A DNA stretch of 64,000 nucleotides from Bifidobacterium scardovii JCM 12489 = DSM 13734 (GCF_001042635.1 NZ_AP012331.1:1488001-1552000), one strand, 5' to 3'; positions 39,883-49,195 are shown, counted from the stretch's first letter. A program made the numbers and translations. The notes: generated from the letters alone by a model not told the origin.

Positions 39883-40713
39883 ATGACCACAGCGACCTTC
39901 ACCCCCACCTCCGACGTAGTCGCGCAGGCGACTGCCGCCGGCTTCTTCCCCGGCCGGCACACGGTCGATGTCACCGAAGTCACGAAACTCGCCGACGGCG
40001 TATACCGCATGACCTTCCGCGACGCCTACGTCGCCAAGCACGCGAAGCCGGCCCAGTTCGTGAACCTGTTCAGCCACGATCCGATGAAGCTGCTGCCGCG
40101 CCCCTTCGGCGTGAGCGAGGTGGACGGCGACCTGGTCAGCGTCATCTTCGCCGTGGTCGGCGAGGGCACCGCCGAATTCGCCGGGATGGCCGAGGGCGAG
40201 CGGATCGACGTGCTCGGCCCGCTCGGCCGCCCGTTCTCCGTCAAGCAGCCGGCCGACTATCTGCTGGTCGGCGGCGGGCTGGGCGTGCCCCCGCTGATCT
40301 ACGCCGCCCAGTGCCTCGCCACGAACGAGTCGGCGCGCACCACCGCCGTGTTCGGGTACCGCAACGAGCATTTCGCCGACCGGTTCGTCTCCCGATACGC
40401 CGACCGTACCCTGAGCATCGACGAGTCGGAGGGCAACGTAATCACGCTGCTCGACCGCATGGAGGCCGACGGCGCGCTCGCCGCGGACGGCTTCGCGCCG
40501 GTGGTCCTCTCCTGCGGTCCCCTGCCGATGATGAAGGCCGTGGCCGGCTGGGCCACGAAGCGCGGGCTGGAGTGCCAGCTGAGCATGGAACAGCGCATGG
40601 GATGCGGCTACGGCACCTGCGTGGTGTGCGTGGTCGATACGGCGGACGGCCGCAAGAAGGTGTGCTCCGACGGCCCGGTGTTCACCGCGCAGCAGCTTGG
40701 TTGGGAGGCGTGA
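39883..40713 (+). CDS. pyrK: Dihydroorotate dehydrogenase electron-transfer subunit
   Basis: A 276-residue FAD/[2Fe-2S] protein that passes electrons from the PyrD FMN to NAD. Cluster ligands are C241, C246, C249 and C261. The FAD region reads PFGVSEVDGD and the NAD region VGGGLGVPPL. AAGAGGAG precedes the ATG at 39883. It is 2 bases from pyrD, so both subunits are coupled. Confidence 0.94.
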   Translation: MTTATFTPTSDVVAQATAAGFFPGRHTVDVTEVTKLADGVYRMTFRDAYVAKHAKPAQFVNLFSHDPMKLLPRPFGVSEVDGDLVSVIFAVVGEGTAEFAGMAEGERIDVLGPLGRPFSVKQPADYLLVGGGLGVPPLIYAAQCLATNESARTTAVFGYRNEHFADRFVSRYADRTLSIDESEGNVITLLDRMEADGALAADGFAPVVLSCGPLPMMKAVAGWATKRGLECQLSMEQRMGCGYGTCVVCVVDTADGRKKVCSDGPVFTAQQLGWEA

Positions 40714-40715
40714 CG

Positions 40716-41663
40716 ATGAGCGAGGGCAATCAGTTCAACGTGTATGAGCCGCACGAGTGGAAGCACCGCACGGTCGTCGCCGGCGTCGAATGGAAGAATC
40801 CGGTCGGCACGGCCTCCGGCACGTTCCAGCTGGCCGCATGCCGCTGGTTCTACGATGTGAGCCAACTGGGCGCGATCAGCACCAAGGGCGTCTCCCCGGT
40901 GCCGTGGGAGGGCAACCCCGGCCCGCGCACCGCCGAATCGCCGGCTGGCATGGTCAACGCGGTCGGTCTGCAGAATCCCGGCGTCGACCACTACCTGGTC
41001 GACGAGCTGCCCAAGCTCAAGGAGCTCGGCGCCACCGTCGTCACCAATGTGGCCGGCCACAGCGACGACGACTACGCGCAGGTCGTCGCCAAGCTCGCCG
41101 ATTCCCCGGCGGACATGCTGGAGATCAACGTGAGCTGCCCGAACGTGTCGCACGGCGGCATGAGCGTCGGCACCGATCCGGTGGCGCTGAGCCGTCTGAT
41201 CGGCCACCTGCGCAAGCTCACCTCCAAACCGATGATCGTCAAGCTGTCGCCGAACGTCACCGACATCGCCGGCATCGCGCGGGCCGCGGTCGAATCGGGC
41301 GCGGACGCGCTGAGCCTGATCAACACGCTGGTCGGCATGCGCATCGACATCCGCACCGGCGAGCCGATCATCTCGAACCGCACCGGCGGCGTGTCCGGGC
41401 CGGCCGTGTTCCCGGTCGCGCTGGGATGCGTGTGGCGCGTGCGCCAGGCCCTGCCGTACATTCCGATCATCGGCATCGGCGGCATCGACTCGGGCGAAAA
41501 GGCCCTGGAATTCCTCTACGCCGGCGCGAACGCCGTGGAGGTCGGCGCGGCGGCGCTCTACGACCCGACCGCGCCGCTGCGCGTGGCCCGCGAGCTCGAC
41601 GACCTGCTCGACTCGCGCCCGGAACTTGCGGCCAAGCTCGCCGCCGGCGACACCTGGCGCTGA
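40716..41663 (+). CDS. pyrD: Dihydroorotate dehydrogenase, class 1B catalytic subunit
   Basis: A 315-residue FMN enzyme oxidising dihydroorotate to orotate. The class 1 catalytic cysteine is C141 in NVSCPNV; the FMN phosphate site is IGIGGIDSGEKA. Adjacent pyrK identifies it as class 1B, which uses NAD as acceptor. That suits an anaerobe, where a quinone-linked class 2 enzyme would be less useful. GGGAGG lies upstream, inside the end of pyrK. Confidence 0.95.
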   Translation: MSEGNQFNVYEPHEWKHRTVVAGVEWKNPVGTASGTFQLAACRWFYDVSQLGAISTKGVSPVPWEGNPGPRTAESPAGMVNAVGLQNPGVDHYLVDELPKLKELGATVVTNVAGHSDDDYAQVVAKLADSPADMLEINVSCPNVSHGGMSVGTDPVALSRLIGHLRKLTSKPMIVKLSPNVTDIAGIARAAVESGADALSLINTLVGMRIDIRTGEPIISNRTGGVSGPAVFPVALGCVWRVRQALPYIPIIGIGGIDSGEKALEFLYAGANAVEVGAAALYDPTAPLRVARELDDLLDSRPELAAKLAAGDTWR

Positions 41664-41677
41664 TTGGCGTTGTCGCC

Positions 41678-41698
41678 GGCCCCTCCCCGCGAGGGGCC
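41678..41698 (+). promoter_or_regulatory. Hairpin in the pyrD-pyrE spacer
   Basis: GGCCCCTC and GAGGGGCC form an 8-bp stem (41678-41685, 41691-41698). It resembles the first hairpin of the REP-like family, without the rest of the unit. Confidence 0.5.
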
Positions 41699-41747
41699 TT
41701 CACATACCACGGATTGCCCACCGCCTCACCCATCACAAGGAGACATC

Positions 41748-42446
41748 ATGACCACCGCATCGCTCGATCACCGCTTCACCGAATTCCTGCTCGCCTCGCA
41801 GGCGCTCAAGTTCGGCGACTTCACCCTGAAGTCGGGGCGCAAGTCCCCGTACTTCATCAACGCCGGCGCGTTCAACGACGGCCGCAAGATCGCCACGCTC
41901 GGCGCGTTCTACGCGGAGAAGATCGCGGAGGAGATCGCGGCCGGCAACCTGCCGGCCGGCATCGACACCGTGTTCGGCCCGGCCTACAAGGGCATCCCGC
42001 TGGCCGTGTCCACCGCCATCGCGCTGACCTCGGCGCACGGCATGGAGACCGGCTACACCTTCGACCGCAAGGAGAAGAAGGACCACGGCGACGGCGGCAT
42101 GATGGTCGGCACCCAGCTGAAGGACGGCATGAAGGTGCTGCTCGTCGACGACGTGATGACCGCGGGCACCGCCGTGCGCGAGGTCATCCCCAAGCTCGGG
42201 GCCGAGGCCGACGTCGAGGTCGCCGGCCTGGTGCTGTCCGTGGACCGCATGGAGAAGACGCGTGACTCGGACCTGTCCGCGGTCAAGGCGGTCGAGGCCG
42301 AATTCGGCTTCCCGGTGTTCGCCATCGCCAACGTGCGCGAGATCTTCGAGGCCGGCCAGCACATCGCCACCGCCTCCGGCGAGCCGTACGTGACGCCCGG
42401 GATCAAGGCCGCGGCCGACGCGTACCTCGCCCGGTACGGGGCGTAG
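41748..42446 (+). CDS. pyrE: Orotate phosphoribosyltransferase
   Basis: A 232-residue enzyme joining orotate to PRPP. It has the N-terminal [12 protein letters not shown] block and the PRPP-binding motif [19 protein letters not shown] precedes the ATG at 41748 by about 7 bases. It is the last gene of the pyrimidine cluster and is followed by a hairpin. Confidence 0.96.
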   Translation: MTTASLDHRFTEFLLASQALKFGDFTLKSGRKSPYFINAGAFNDGRKIATLGAFYAEKIAEEIAAGNLPAGIDTVFGPAYKGIPLAVSTAIALTSAHGMETGYTFDRKEKKDHGDGGMMVGTQLKDGMKVLLVDDVMTAGTAVREVIPKLGAEADVEVAGLVLSVDRMEKTRDSDLSAVKAVEAEFGFPVFAIANVREIFEAGQHIATASGEPYVTPGIKAAADAYLARYGA

Positions 42447-42463
42447 TTTTCGCGCCTGAATCT

Positions 42464-42485
42464 GGCTCCCTCTGTGAGGGGAGCC
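42464..42485 (+). repeat. REP-like hairpin after pyrE
   Basis: GGCTCCCTC and GAGGGGAGCC arms around a short loop, 17 bases after the stop. It is a single hairpin of the repeat family, between convergent genes, and is likely to act as a terminator. Confidence 0.6.
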
Positions 42486-42499
42486 GCAGCCCGGACCGG

Positions 42500-44107
42500 T
42501 CACCGGTCCGAGGTGCCGATCATCAGCCGGGCGGGGGCGGATCCGTCGCCCGGCCGCAGCGTCCAGCGGATCGTTGCGGTGCGGTCGAGGAAGCCCTCGT
42601 CGTGCGACACGAGCAGCAGCGCGCCGGGGTATTGCGCCAGCGCGCGGCCCAGCGCCTGGATCGAATGCAGATCCAGATGGTTGGTCGGCTCGTCCATGAC
42701 GATCAGGTGCGGATGCCGCCGCAGTCCCAGGCACAGCAGCAGCTTGCGCAGTTCGCCGGGGGAGGGGCTGGCCCCGGCGAGCAGCCGGTCCGGATCGGCG
42801 TTCAGCTGCGCGACGGCCGACAGCACGGCGCCGCGCTCCGCCGCCGGCAGCGCTGCCAGCCGGTCCATGGCCCGCCGCGCGTCGTCCGCCGTGGTGTTCT
42901 GCGCGATCACCAGCCGCGGCAACGTGACGCCGGTGCGCCGTTCCTCGGCCGTTACGGCGTCCAGCAGCGCGTCGACCAGCGTGGTCTTGCCGGTGCCGTT
43001 CGGCCCGCTGACGCCGATATGGTCGTGCGGGCCGACCGTCAGCATCGGGATCATGACGCCCTGCCCGCCGGCGCTCCCGTTCCCGCTGATTCTGTCCTTG
43101 CCGTCTCCGTAGGGGACGAAGCCGGCCTCCAGCCGCGCCAGCTCGCGCCGGCTGCTTGACTCGGCATCCGTCCAGAGATCGCCGTCGTAGCGTTTCGCCG
43201 CGGTGACGATGCCCTCGGCCTTCTCCCGCGCCGCGGCGACCTGCGTGTCGATGCGCGCGCTGGCCGGACCGAGGCTGCCCGGATTGTGGTTGTTCTTGAT
43301 CAGGCCGCGCGCATCGTGGTCCTTCGGATCGACGAAACGGTGGTTCCTCGACGAGGACACCTGCAGCGTCGCGTCATGCTTGCGCTGCATTTTGACCGCC
43401 GTGACGCGCGCGGACTCGCGCCGGGCGTTGCGCAGCGCGTCGTCCGCGGACCGCCGGTCGGAGGCGGCGCTGGCCGAAGCGGCGGAATAGTTGCCGGGCC
43501 GGGTGCGCACCACGGTCACGTTGCGGCCGCGCACATGGTCGCGTTCGAAGAACGCGCAGCTGCCGGCCACCGCGTCGATCAGCGCCACGTCATGCGAGAC
43601 GAGGATGCCGATGCCGGGGAACGATCGCAGCGCGGCGATGATATGTTCGCGGGTCGGCCGGTCCACATGGTTCGTCGGCTCGTCCAGTACGAGCACATCC
43701 GGGCGAAGCGCCATCGCGCACGCGATCTGCAGCCGTTTGGCTTCGCCTCCCGACAGGGTGCCGGCCCGCCACGGCCAGTCGTCGCCGATGCCGAGATCGC
43801 GGCGGATCGCCAGCGTCTCCGGCGACCAGTCGTTCGCGAAATCGTTCAGGTTCTCCGGATTCTCGTCCGTGTCCTGCGGGCAGTAGCCGGCGACCAGGCC
43901 GTCCGGCGCGGGGGAGATGGTGCCCGAATCGGCGTGCAGCCGCCCGATGGCGATGCGGACCAGCGTGGTCTTGCCGATGCCGTTGTCGCCCAGCACGGCG
44001 GTCCAGCCGCGCGCGAAGGTGACCGACACGTCGGCGAGCAATGGCTCCGGCGCCTCGGGATAGGTGAAGGTGATATGGGAAAGGGTGAGTACGGAATTCG
44101 GTGACAT
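42500..44107 (-). CDS. ABC-F family ATPase
   Basis: A 535-residue protein with two ATPase domains and no membrane segments. The first domain has GDNGIGKTT, LSGGEAKR and VLVLDEPTNHVD; the second has GPNGTGKTT, a divergent signature SPGELRKLLL, and LIVMDEPTNHLD. ABC-F proteins bind the ribosomal E site, either as translation factors or as antibiotic protection proteins. The linker is unusually long and Arg/Lys-rich (about 190-300), with a conspicuous KKNHNPG-like stretch (IKNNHNPGSLGP). The ATG at 44107 follows GGAG. A resistance role is possible but not demonstrated by sequence. Confidence 0.88.
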   Translation of the reverse strand: MSPNSVLTLSHITFTYPEAPEPLLADVSVTFARGWTAVLGDNGIGKTTLVRIAIGRLHADSGTISPAPDGLVAGYCPQDTDENPENLNDFANDWSPETLAIRRDLGIGDDWPWRAGTLSGGEAKRLQIACAMALRPDVLVLDEPTNHVDRPTREHIIAALRSFPGIGILVSHDVALIDAVAGSCAFFERDHVRGRNVTVVRTRPGNYSAASASAASDRRSADDALRNARRESARVTAVKMQRKHDATLQVSSSRNHRFVDPKDHDARGLIKNNHNPGSLGPASARIDTQVAAAREKAEGIVTAAKRYDGDLWTDAESSSRRELARLEAGFVPYGDGKDRISGNGSAGGQGVMIPMLTVGPHDHIGVSGPNGTGKTTLVDALLDAVTAEERRTGVTLPRLVIAQNTTADDARRAMDRLAALPAAERGAVLSAVAQLNADPDRLLAGASPSPGELRKLLLCLGLRRHPHLIVMDEPTNHLDLHSIQALGRALAQYPGALLLVSHDEGFLDRTATIRWTLRPGDGSAPARLMIGTSDR

Positions 44108-44582
44108 GGTGCTCCAATGGCTTATGCCGCGCCGTGGGCGTCGCCCGGCTGGCGAACCGGAACGCCGGCGGCCCGGCGGATACGGATGGATTGCATATGG
44201 CACCAGCGAGCGAACGGCATGCGCGGCGGCATGAACCGATGTCCATGACACGCGACAAGCGAACCGGTACGGGCATGCTTCGCCGATGAAGCCGTCCGCC
44301 GGTGCCGCTTATCGAATAATCAAAAGAATCAGGCCTTTTCGTTTCGGCGCCCCTGGCATATCGGGCCGCCGCGATGTACATGAACGCTTCATATCATACA
44401 CGAGGCCGGCGGCTACCGGCCGGATGCGCATGCGGCGAAGCGAATAGTGTCTTTGCTATTGCTCGTGTTGAAATCACATCAATCGGATATCATGAAAAAC
44501 ATTAATGCCCACCCGGGGCTGCGGTTTGCTGTTCTGACATGCGGCGGGCCTTTCGACTGCGATATCAGAGAGGAGTGTGGCG
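44108..44582. other. Divergent intergenic region, ABC-F / peptidase
   Basis: About 475 bases without a convincing gene. The last 130 bases (44440-44582) become AT-rich, as if the left edge of the transferred ImmA/DUF4411 module. An AGAGAGGAG ribosome site for the downstream gene ends it. ABC-F genes often have regulatory leaders; I see no clear leader peptide or attenuator. Confidence 0.4.
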
Positions 44583-45752
44583 ATGGCATCCATTACCGTA
44601 TATCCGGCCACGCTTCGATGGGCCGTCAGTCAAAGCGGAGCTGATCCTGCGGCCGTGGCGCATAAGGATGGGCTGGCTGAGCTTCCGCAATGGCTGAACG
44701 CGGATGGCCCATTGAGTCTGTCCTTTACCAAACTGTCCGCGATTGGTTCCGCATTGCAGATGCCGTTTGGCGCGTTGGTGCGTTCCGTGGTTCCTGAATC
44801 TTGTGAAGACGAGTTGGTCCGGTATCGTACGATCGATAATCACGGAGTCGGGGCGAGCCGGAATCTTCGGGATACGATCGCAGTTATGCGCAACCGTCAG
44901 GATTGGGCGCGTGATGAGATGCTTGCGCAGGGATTCGGGGAGAACCTACTGGTTGGTAGTGTGCCATCTCACGCAACCGCGAGTGAATTGGCTTCGTGTA
45001 TTCGTGAGGGATTGTCTTTGGACGCTGGTTGGTACCGGCATAAGAGCAATGCCGAACGGTTCCGCTTCCTGCGCGGCAAGGCTTCTGACACTGGCCTGAT
45101 GGTGATGGTCGATTCCCGGGCGGGTATGTCTAGCGCGCGCCGTTTGGATGTACGTGAGTTTCGTGCGTTCGTGCTGCTGGATGATGTGGCTCCGTTGATT
45201 TTTGTCAACCGTAACGATTCCTATGCGGCGATGTTGTTTTCTCTGCTGCATGAGGTCGGTCATGTGCTTCTTGGATCCAATGAGGTATACAACGACTTCT
45301 CTGCAGACGGAGGTAATAGAGTTGAACGCAACATTAATCAAGCGGTCATCCTGACGGTTGTGGACGATGAAAAGGAATTCCGCACGTACTGGAAAAAGAT
45401 GGTTGCGAATGGCGCTCGCGTGCAGGACATTGCGGACGGTTGCGCGAGCAGGTATGGTCTGAGTGCTTTGGCATTGACGATTCACGCTCATAGGCTTGGC
45501 TTGGCCAGTGACGAAGACGTACATCTGATCCGTGCTCTGAGCGAACAGTATGTGACAAATGCGGAGATCACCGGTTCTGGAGGCAATCAGAATCTGACGA
45601 ACGCATCCCATTTGGACACGAGGTTCGTGCGCATGATCCGAGACGGTATTGACCGAGGTAGTCTGCCCTATTTCGATGGTTTGTCCTTGCTGGGTATCAA
45701 GTCCGTGCATGCCTATGCCGGCTTGCTTAAGGCGAAAGGCTTGGACCGATGA
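44583..45752 (+). CDS. ImmA/IrrE-type metallopeptidase with N-terminal HTH-like region
   Basis: A 389-residue protein with the zinc peptidase motif HEVGH (H223, E224, H227). The N-terminal roughly 70 residues (VSQSGADPAAVAHKDGLAELPQWLNADG) look like the degenerate XRE-type helix-turn-helix typical of COG2856 proteins. Members usually act as antitoxin or regulator, cutting or sequestering a partner. The stop overlaps the next start by 4 bases (ATGA). The ATG at 44583 is 7 bases from AGAGGAG; a GTG two codons earlier is in frame. The composition is AT-rich relative to neighbours, suggesting horizontal transfer. Confidence 0.85.
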   Translation: MASITVYPATLRWAVSQSGADPAAVAHKDGLAELPQWLNADGPLSLSFTKLSAIGSALQMPFGALVRSVVPESCEDELVRYRTIDNHGVGASRNLRDTIAVMRNRQDWARDEMLAQGFGENLLVGSVPSHATASELASCIREGLSLDAGWYRHKSNAERFRFLRGKASDTGLMVMVDSRAGMSSARRLDVREFRAFVLLDDVAPLIFVNRNDSYAAMLFSLLHEVGHVLLGSNEVYNDFSADGGNRVERNINQAVILTVVDDEKEFRTYWKKMVANGARVQDIADGCASRYGLSALALTIHAHRLGLASDEDVHLIRALSEQYVTNAEITGSGGNQNLTNASHLDTRFVRMIRDGIDRGSLPYFDGLSLLGIKSVHAYAGLLKAKGLDR

Positions 45753-46312
45753 GCAACCTGTTCCTACTGGACTCGAATGTTTTCATTGACTCTTGCCGTC
45801 TTCATCATCCATTCGGCTACAAGGAGTTCCACCCGTTTTGGCGATGGCTGGAACGAATGACACGCAACAGTAAAATACAGATACTGGATACTGTATTCAA
45901 GGAAATCACGCAAAAGGATAGCAACGGCAACCGTGACGAGCTGGCCGAATGGGCATTCAATCTGTTTGAGGATAAACAGCTTTCGCACAAGACCGACAAG
46001 ATCGGCGCTGCATATGTGCGGATTCAGAATTATCTGGTCACTTGCGGGCTCTATCGAGAAGCCTCGTACCGTCAGTGGGAACCGGAGACCAAAGCCGATC
46101 CTTGGCTGATTGCTGCCGCAATGGTCGAGAACGCGATCGTCGTAACCAACGAGCGTGCCGTGCATCCTATGACCAATAACCCTTTGAAGAAGGAACCCAA
46201 GATTCCCGACGTGGCTGATGCGATGGACGTGCGCACCATGAACCTGCGTGAGTTCTATGATGCCAGCGGAGAACTTGTTCCCATGCCTTACCCCATTCAG
46301 CCAACATTGTGA
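45749..46312 (+). CDS. DUF4411 family PIN-like protein, putative toxin
   Basis: A 187-residue protein starting LFLLDSNVFID, where D8 is the first acidic residue of a PIN-type nuclease site. Other conserved acidic points are E48 region (VFKEI), D-P-W-L-I-A-A-A, and the TNERAVHP block. DUF4411 genes typically follow XRE/ImmA genes, as here, and the pair is predicted to be a toxin-antitoxin system. The RNA or DNA target is unknown. Confidence 0.85.
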   Translation: MSNLFLLDSNVFIDSCRLHHPFGYKEFHPFWRWLERMTRNSKIQILDTVFKEITQKDSNGNRDELAEWAFNLFEDKQLSHKTDKIGAAYVRIQNYLVTCGLYREASYRQWEPETKADPWLIAAAMVENAIVVTNERAVHPMTNNPLKKEPKIPDVADAMDVRTMNLREFYDASGELVPMPYPIQPTL

Positions 46313-46436
46313 GGGCATGGATCGCATGTGGCATTGGAGGCGCTTCTTTCACATGATTGCGTATCTGACGTCGCAATGATCGCCGCCACGGGGACGGACG
46401 AGGATCAAAGTACACAAGAGCTTGGGTTTGGCATTA

Positions 46437-48134
46437 TCAGTAGTTTTCCAAAGCGTTCCAATCGTAGGGGTTCTCGACCAGGTAGTAGGCGGTCTCGCTG
46501 CTGGGCGCCGGCTTCATGCCGATCATGGCGTTGCGGTAGCCGTCGCGGAAACTGCTGGTTGGCACGAAGGGATTGACGGCGTTCGCGTAGTCGGCGATCG
46601 CGGCGCCGGTCTCGTCGTCCCGGTACAGGCCACGGTCGCGCAGGAGCACGAACGGGCGCGACGCGTCGGCGTCCCGCCGTTTGACCGCCTCGGCGAGCGC
46701 GTCCTCGGCGAAGTAGCCGCTGGCCTCGAGCGCCCGCACGTCGGCGCCGGCCGGGAAATACACGAGGAAATCCTTCATCCGGTATGTCAGGCCGGTCGGC
46801 CCCGCGTACCCGTCGGGCACGGCGATGCCGCCGCCGGCCTGGAACCCGGTGCCGAAGCTGCCGTCCACGCAGTACTGCCCGACGGTGCCGTTGAACACGG
46901 TATCGCCGCAGTTCGCAAAATCCATGCCTGCATACAGTTCCGCCATGCCCCAGTCGGTGGCGAGTAGATGATGCTCCATCGCGAAATGGCCGTCGGCCGA
47001 TCCGGGGGCGGGTTCGAGCAGCGCCCCCGAGATGTCGTGCGCGAAATTCGTCCAGCCGAGCCGGTCGGCCGGCTGATCGGGCTCCCGGCCGTTGAGTCGC
47101 AGATAATGCCCGCCGTCCGTGCCGTCCCCATAGGTGATCCGCTGGTCGTCGAGGGTCAGGCATGCCGCTGGGGCGGCGGGGGCGCTCGCGTACGCGTCGT
47201 CCGCCACGGCCTTGCAGTAGGTGCCGGCGATCGCGGCCGTGGCGATGCCGGAGGTCGCGCCCATGCGCACCGCGCGCAGCCCGGTGTCGGCGTTGGTTTC
47301 CGTCAGCGCGTCCTTCGTTCCGGTCGCGTCGACGCCGCGGTACAGCGTCACCGTCTGCCCGGGCAGCAGCGCCGAGCCGGGTGCGGGAACGCTGCCGACG
47401 ACGGCGCCGACGAGACCCGCGGAGGAGAACCGCGGTCGCATCTCGACCGCGTATCCGCGCGCTTCGAGCATGGACCGGACTCCATCCGGTCTCTCCCCGA
47501 TGATGTCCGCGCCGAGCGTGCCGTCGCCGCCGGGAACGGCCACGCCTATGGTGATGCCGTCGGTCGCGTTGGCCGCGCTGTCGGGCAGGGGATCGGCGGC
47601 GACGATCGTTCCGGCGGGGTGCCGCGCGGTGTCCGATACCGGCATGCGCACGTACCGGATCGGCACGCCCATGCCCTGCAGGTCGGCGGCCGTATCCGTG
47701 GCCGCCGTTCCCACGATGCCGTCCGGCACGCCCGGGCCGCGCGACACGATGAGCGTGACGGTCTTGCTCCCGTTCGCCGTGTTCGCCGGGATGCGGTCCC
47801 CGGCCGAGGCCCCCTCGTAGCCGATCAGCGTGCCCCGCGCGCGGCCGGAGTAGCGAAGCGCCGTGGAATGCCCGATGCCGAGGGCTCGCATGCGATCGGC
47901 GACCGACTTGGCCGTGACGCCGGTTGCGGGATCCGGCAGCGCATACGCCGCGTCGTCCGCCTGCCGGTCCGGCCGCCCCGGGCCGTTGCGGATCGCCGCC
48001 CATGCGATCCCGCCCGCGATCAGGAGCACGACGGCGGCCGCGATGACCGCCGCGATGACGCGGAACTTGCCCGCATGCCACCCGTGCCGCTGGACATCGG
48101 CGCCTGGGCCGTCGTCGGAAGGAACACCGTTCAT
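46437..48134 (-). CDS. Membrane-anchored PASTA-like surface protein
   Basis: A 565-residue protein. After about 25 cytoplasmic residues comes one membrane helix (26-48), then extracellular domains. Residues ~70-280 contain about three PASTA-like units with the pattern of a short conserved helix (AKSVADRMRALGI; SMLEARGYAV), PGS and GxTVTLxV-type strands. The C-terminal 270 residues form an unrecognised domain with several cysteines (KAVADDAY...CLTLDDQRI, NCGDTVFN, YCVDGS). No kinase domain is present, so it is not an StkP/PknB protein itself. Tandem ATGs follow AAGGAG; 48134 is better spaced. It may sense or bind cell-wall fragments. Confidence 0.72.
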   Translation of the reverse strand: MNGVPSDDGPGADVQRHGWHAGKFRVIAAVIAAAVVLLIAGGIAWAAIRNGPGRPDRQADDAAYALPDPATGVTAKSVADRMRALGIGHSTALRYSGRARGTLIGYEGASAGDRIPANTANGSKTVTLIVSRGPGVPDGIVGTAATDTAADLQGMGVPIRYVRMPVSDTARHPAGTIVAADPLPDSAANATDGITIGVAVPGGDGTLGADIIGERPDGVRSMLEARGYAVEMRPRFSSAGLVGAVVGSVPAPGSALLPGQTVTLYRGVDATGTKDALTETNADTGLRAVRMGATSGIATAAIAGTYCKAVADDAYASAPAAPAACLTLDDQRITYGDGTDGGHYLRLNGREPDQPADRLGWTNFAHDISGALLEPAPGSADGHFAMEHHLLATDWGMAELYAGMDFANCGDTVFNGTVGQYCVDGSFGTGFQAGGGIAVPDGYAGPTGLTYRMKDFLVYFPAGADVRALEASGYFAEDALAEAVKRRDADASRPFVLLRDRGLYRDDETGAAIADYANAVNPFVPTSSFRDGYRNAMIGMKPAPSSETAYYLVENPYDWNALENY

Positions 48135-48187
48135 CATGACTCCTTTGTCGGATGCGCGCGGGCACGCCCGCATGCTTCCATTATCAC

Positions 48188-48688
48188 ATGACGGGGCTTC
48201 GGGCGCACGATCATGCCGGCGCGATGGTTCCCCTCCGCGACATGCTGCGCGCGGAATGCTACGACGACATGTTCGGCAAGGTGTGGTCGCCGCCGATGAA
48301 CGTCGATCTGCTGCGCGCCATGTGCGAAAGCCCGCGCTGGCGGAAGCTGCGCGTCGGCGAATACGTGGACGAGTTCGACCCGGAAACCACCAAGCAGTTC
48401 TCCGCCTGCACCTTCGACCTGGGCGACGGCGCACTCTACGTCGCCTATCGCGGCACCGACAGCTCGGTTGTCGGCTGGAAGGAGGACTTCGCGATGGCGT
48501 TCCGCCGCCCCGTCGCCTCGCAGGAGGCAGCGACCCGGTACCTCGGCGACATCGCGGCGCGTTGGCAGGGCGCGATCATGGTCGGCGCCGCGCGCGGCAT
48601 CGACGCCGAGGACCGCGACGTGATCCTCGCCGTCGTCAAGGGCCTGGCCGCCACCGCCGCCACGTCGGTGATCCCCTCGCACCAGTGA
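48188..48688 (+). pseudogene. DUF2974 (Mbeg1-like hydrolase) remnant with internal deletion
   Basis: The reading frame shows a clear DUF2974 N-terminal portion: VWSPPMNVDLLRAM, SACTFDLGDGALYVAYRGTD and VVGWKEDFAMAF. In the family this leads to a GGHSKGGNLA catalytic serine motif. Here, after IMVG, the frame jumps to DAEDRDVILAVVKGL, which resembles the family's C-terminal tail, and the serine is absent. I infer an in-frame internal deletion of more than 100 residues, leaving 166 residues from ATG 48188. The N-terminus also looks short. It is probably non-functional as a hydrolase. Confidence 0.7.
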
Positions 48689-48861
48689 ACGGGGAGAAGA
48701 ATATCGTTCATACGCTGATTACGGAGACGATTCCCATACGCCAGACTCGGTTCTCGGATAACGCAAGAGCCGGCCCCTAAGATACTCAGGGCGTCCGGCT
48801 CTCACTTCCATTTCCCCAACGGGGCGGCTATCCTTTCAGCATAGCCGTTTCTCGGATATTA

Positions 48862-49195
48862 TTCACGTTGAATAAGGATGGTTCGTACGCTGCCCAGAAA
48901 ACTCTCATAGTCATGACTGCCCGCCTGCATGTCGCCGTAGGCTCCGAGAAGCTGATCCGGCAGCCATAGACGGGCATCAGTCTCTCCACGCCATAAATTC
49001 GACGCGGATCGCGGAGATATACTTCCGACTGCGCAAAGCGTCCACAAATCGGATATCCTTGAGATCCTGCGAAACGTCCCGTCTCTCAAGGACGAAAGCG
49101 CCGACTCCATATTCGCGTTCAAGAATCGGCAGCATCGTTTCCAAGCATTTGCGCCGAGCACGCTCCGCAGTGTTCCATCGTTCCTCGGCACCCAT
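48862..49195 (-). pseudogene. Frameshifted hypothetical gene fragment
   Basis: Two overlapping minus-strand frames appear to make one protein. The upstream frame (from 49195) reads MGAEERWNTAERARRKCLE to EFMAWRD and stops at 48977. The other frame continues WRGETDARLWLPDQLLGAYG to the end near 48859. A one-base shift near 48980-48990 would join them into about 110 residues. The WLPDQLLGAYGD stretch recalls the C-terminus of actinobacterial hypothetical proteins. The 5' end also looks lost. This could be a decayed gene or a base-calling error. Confidence 0.5.
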
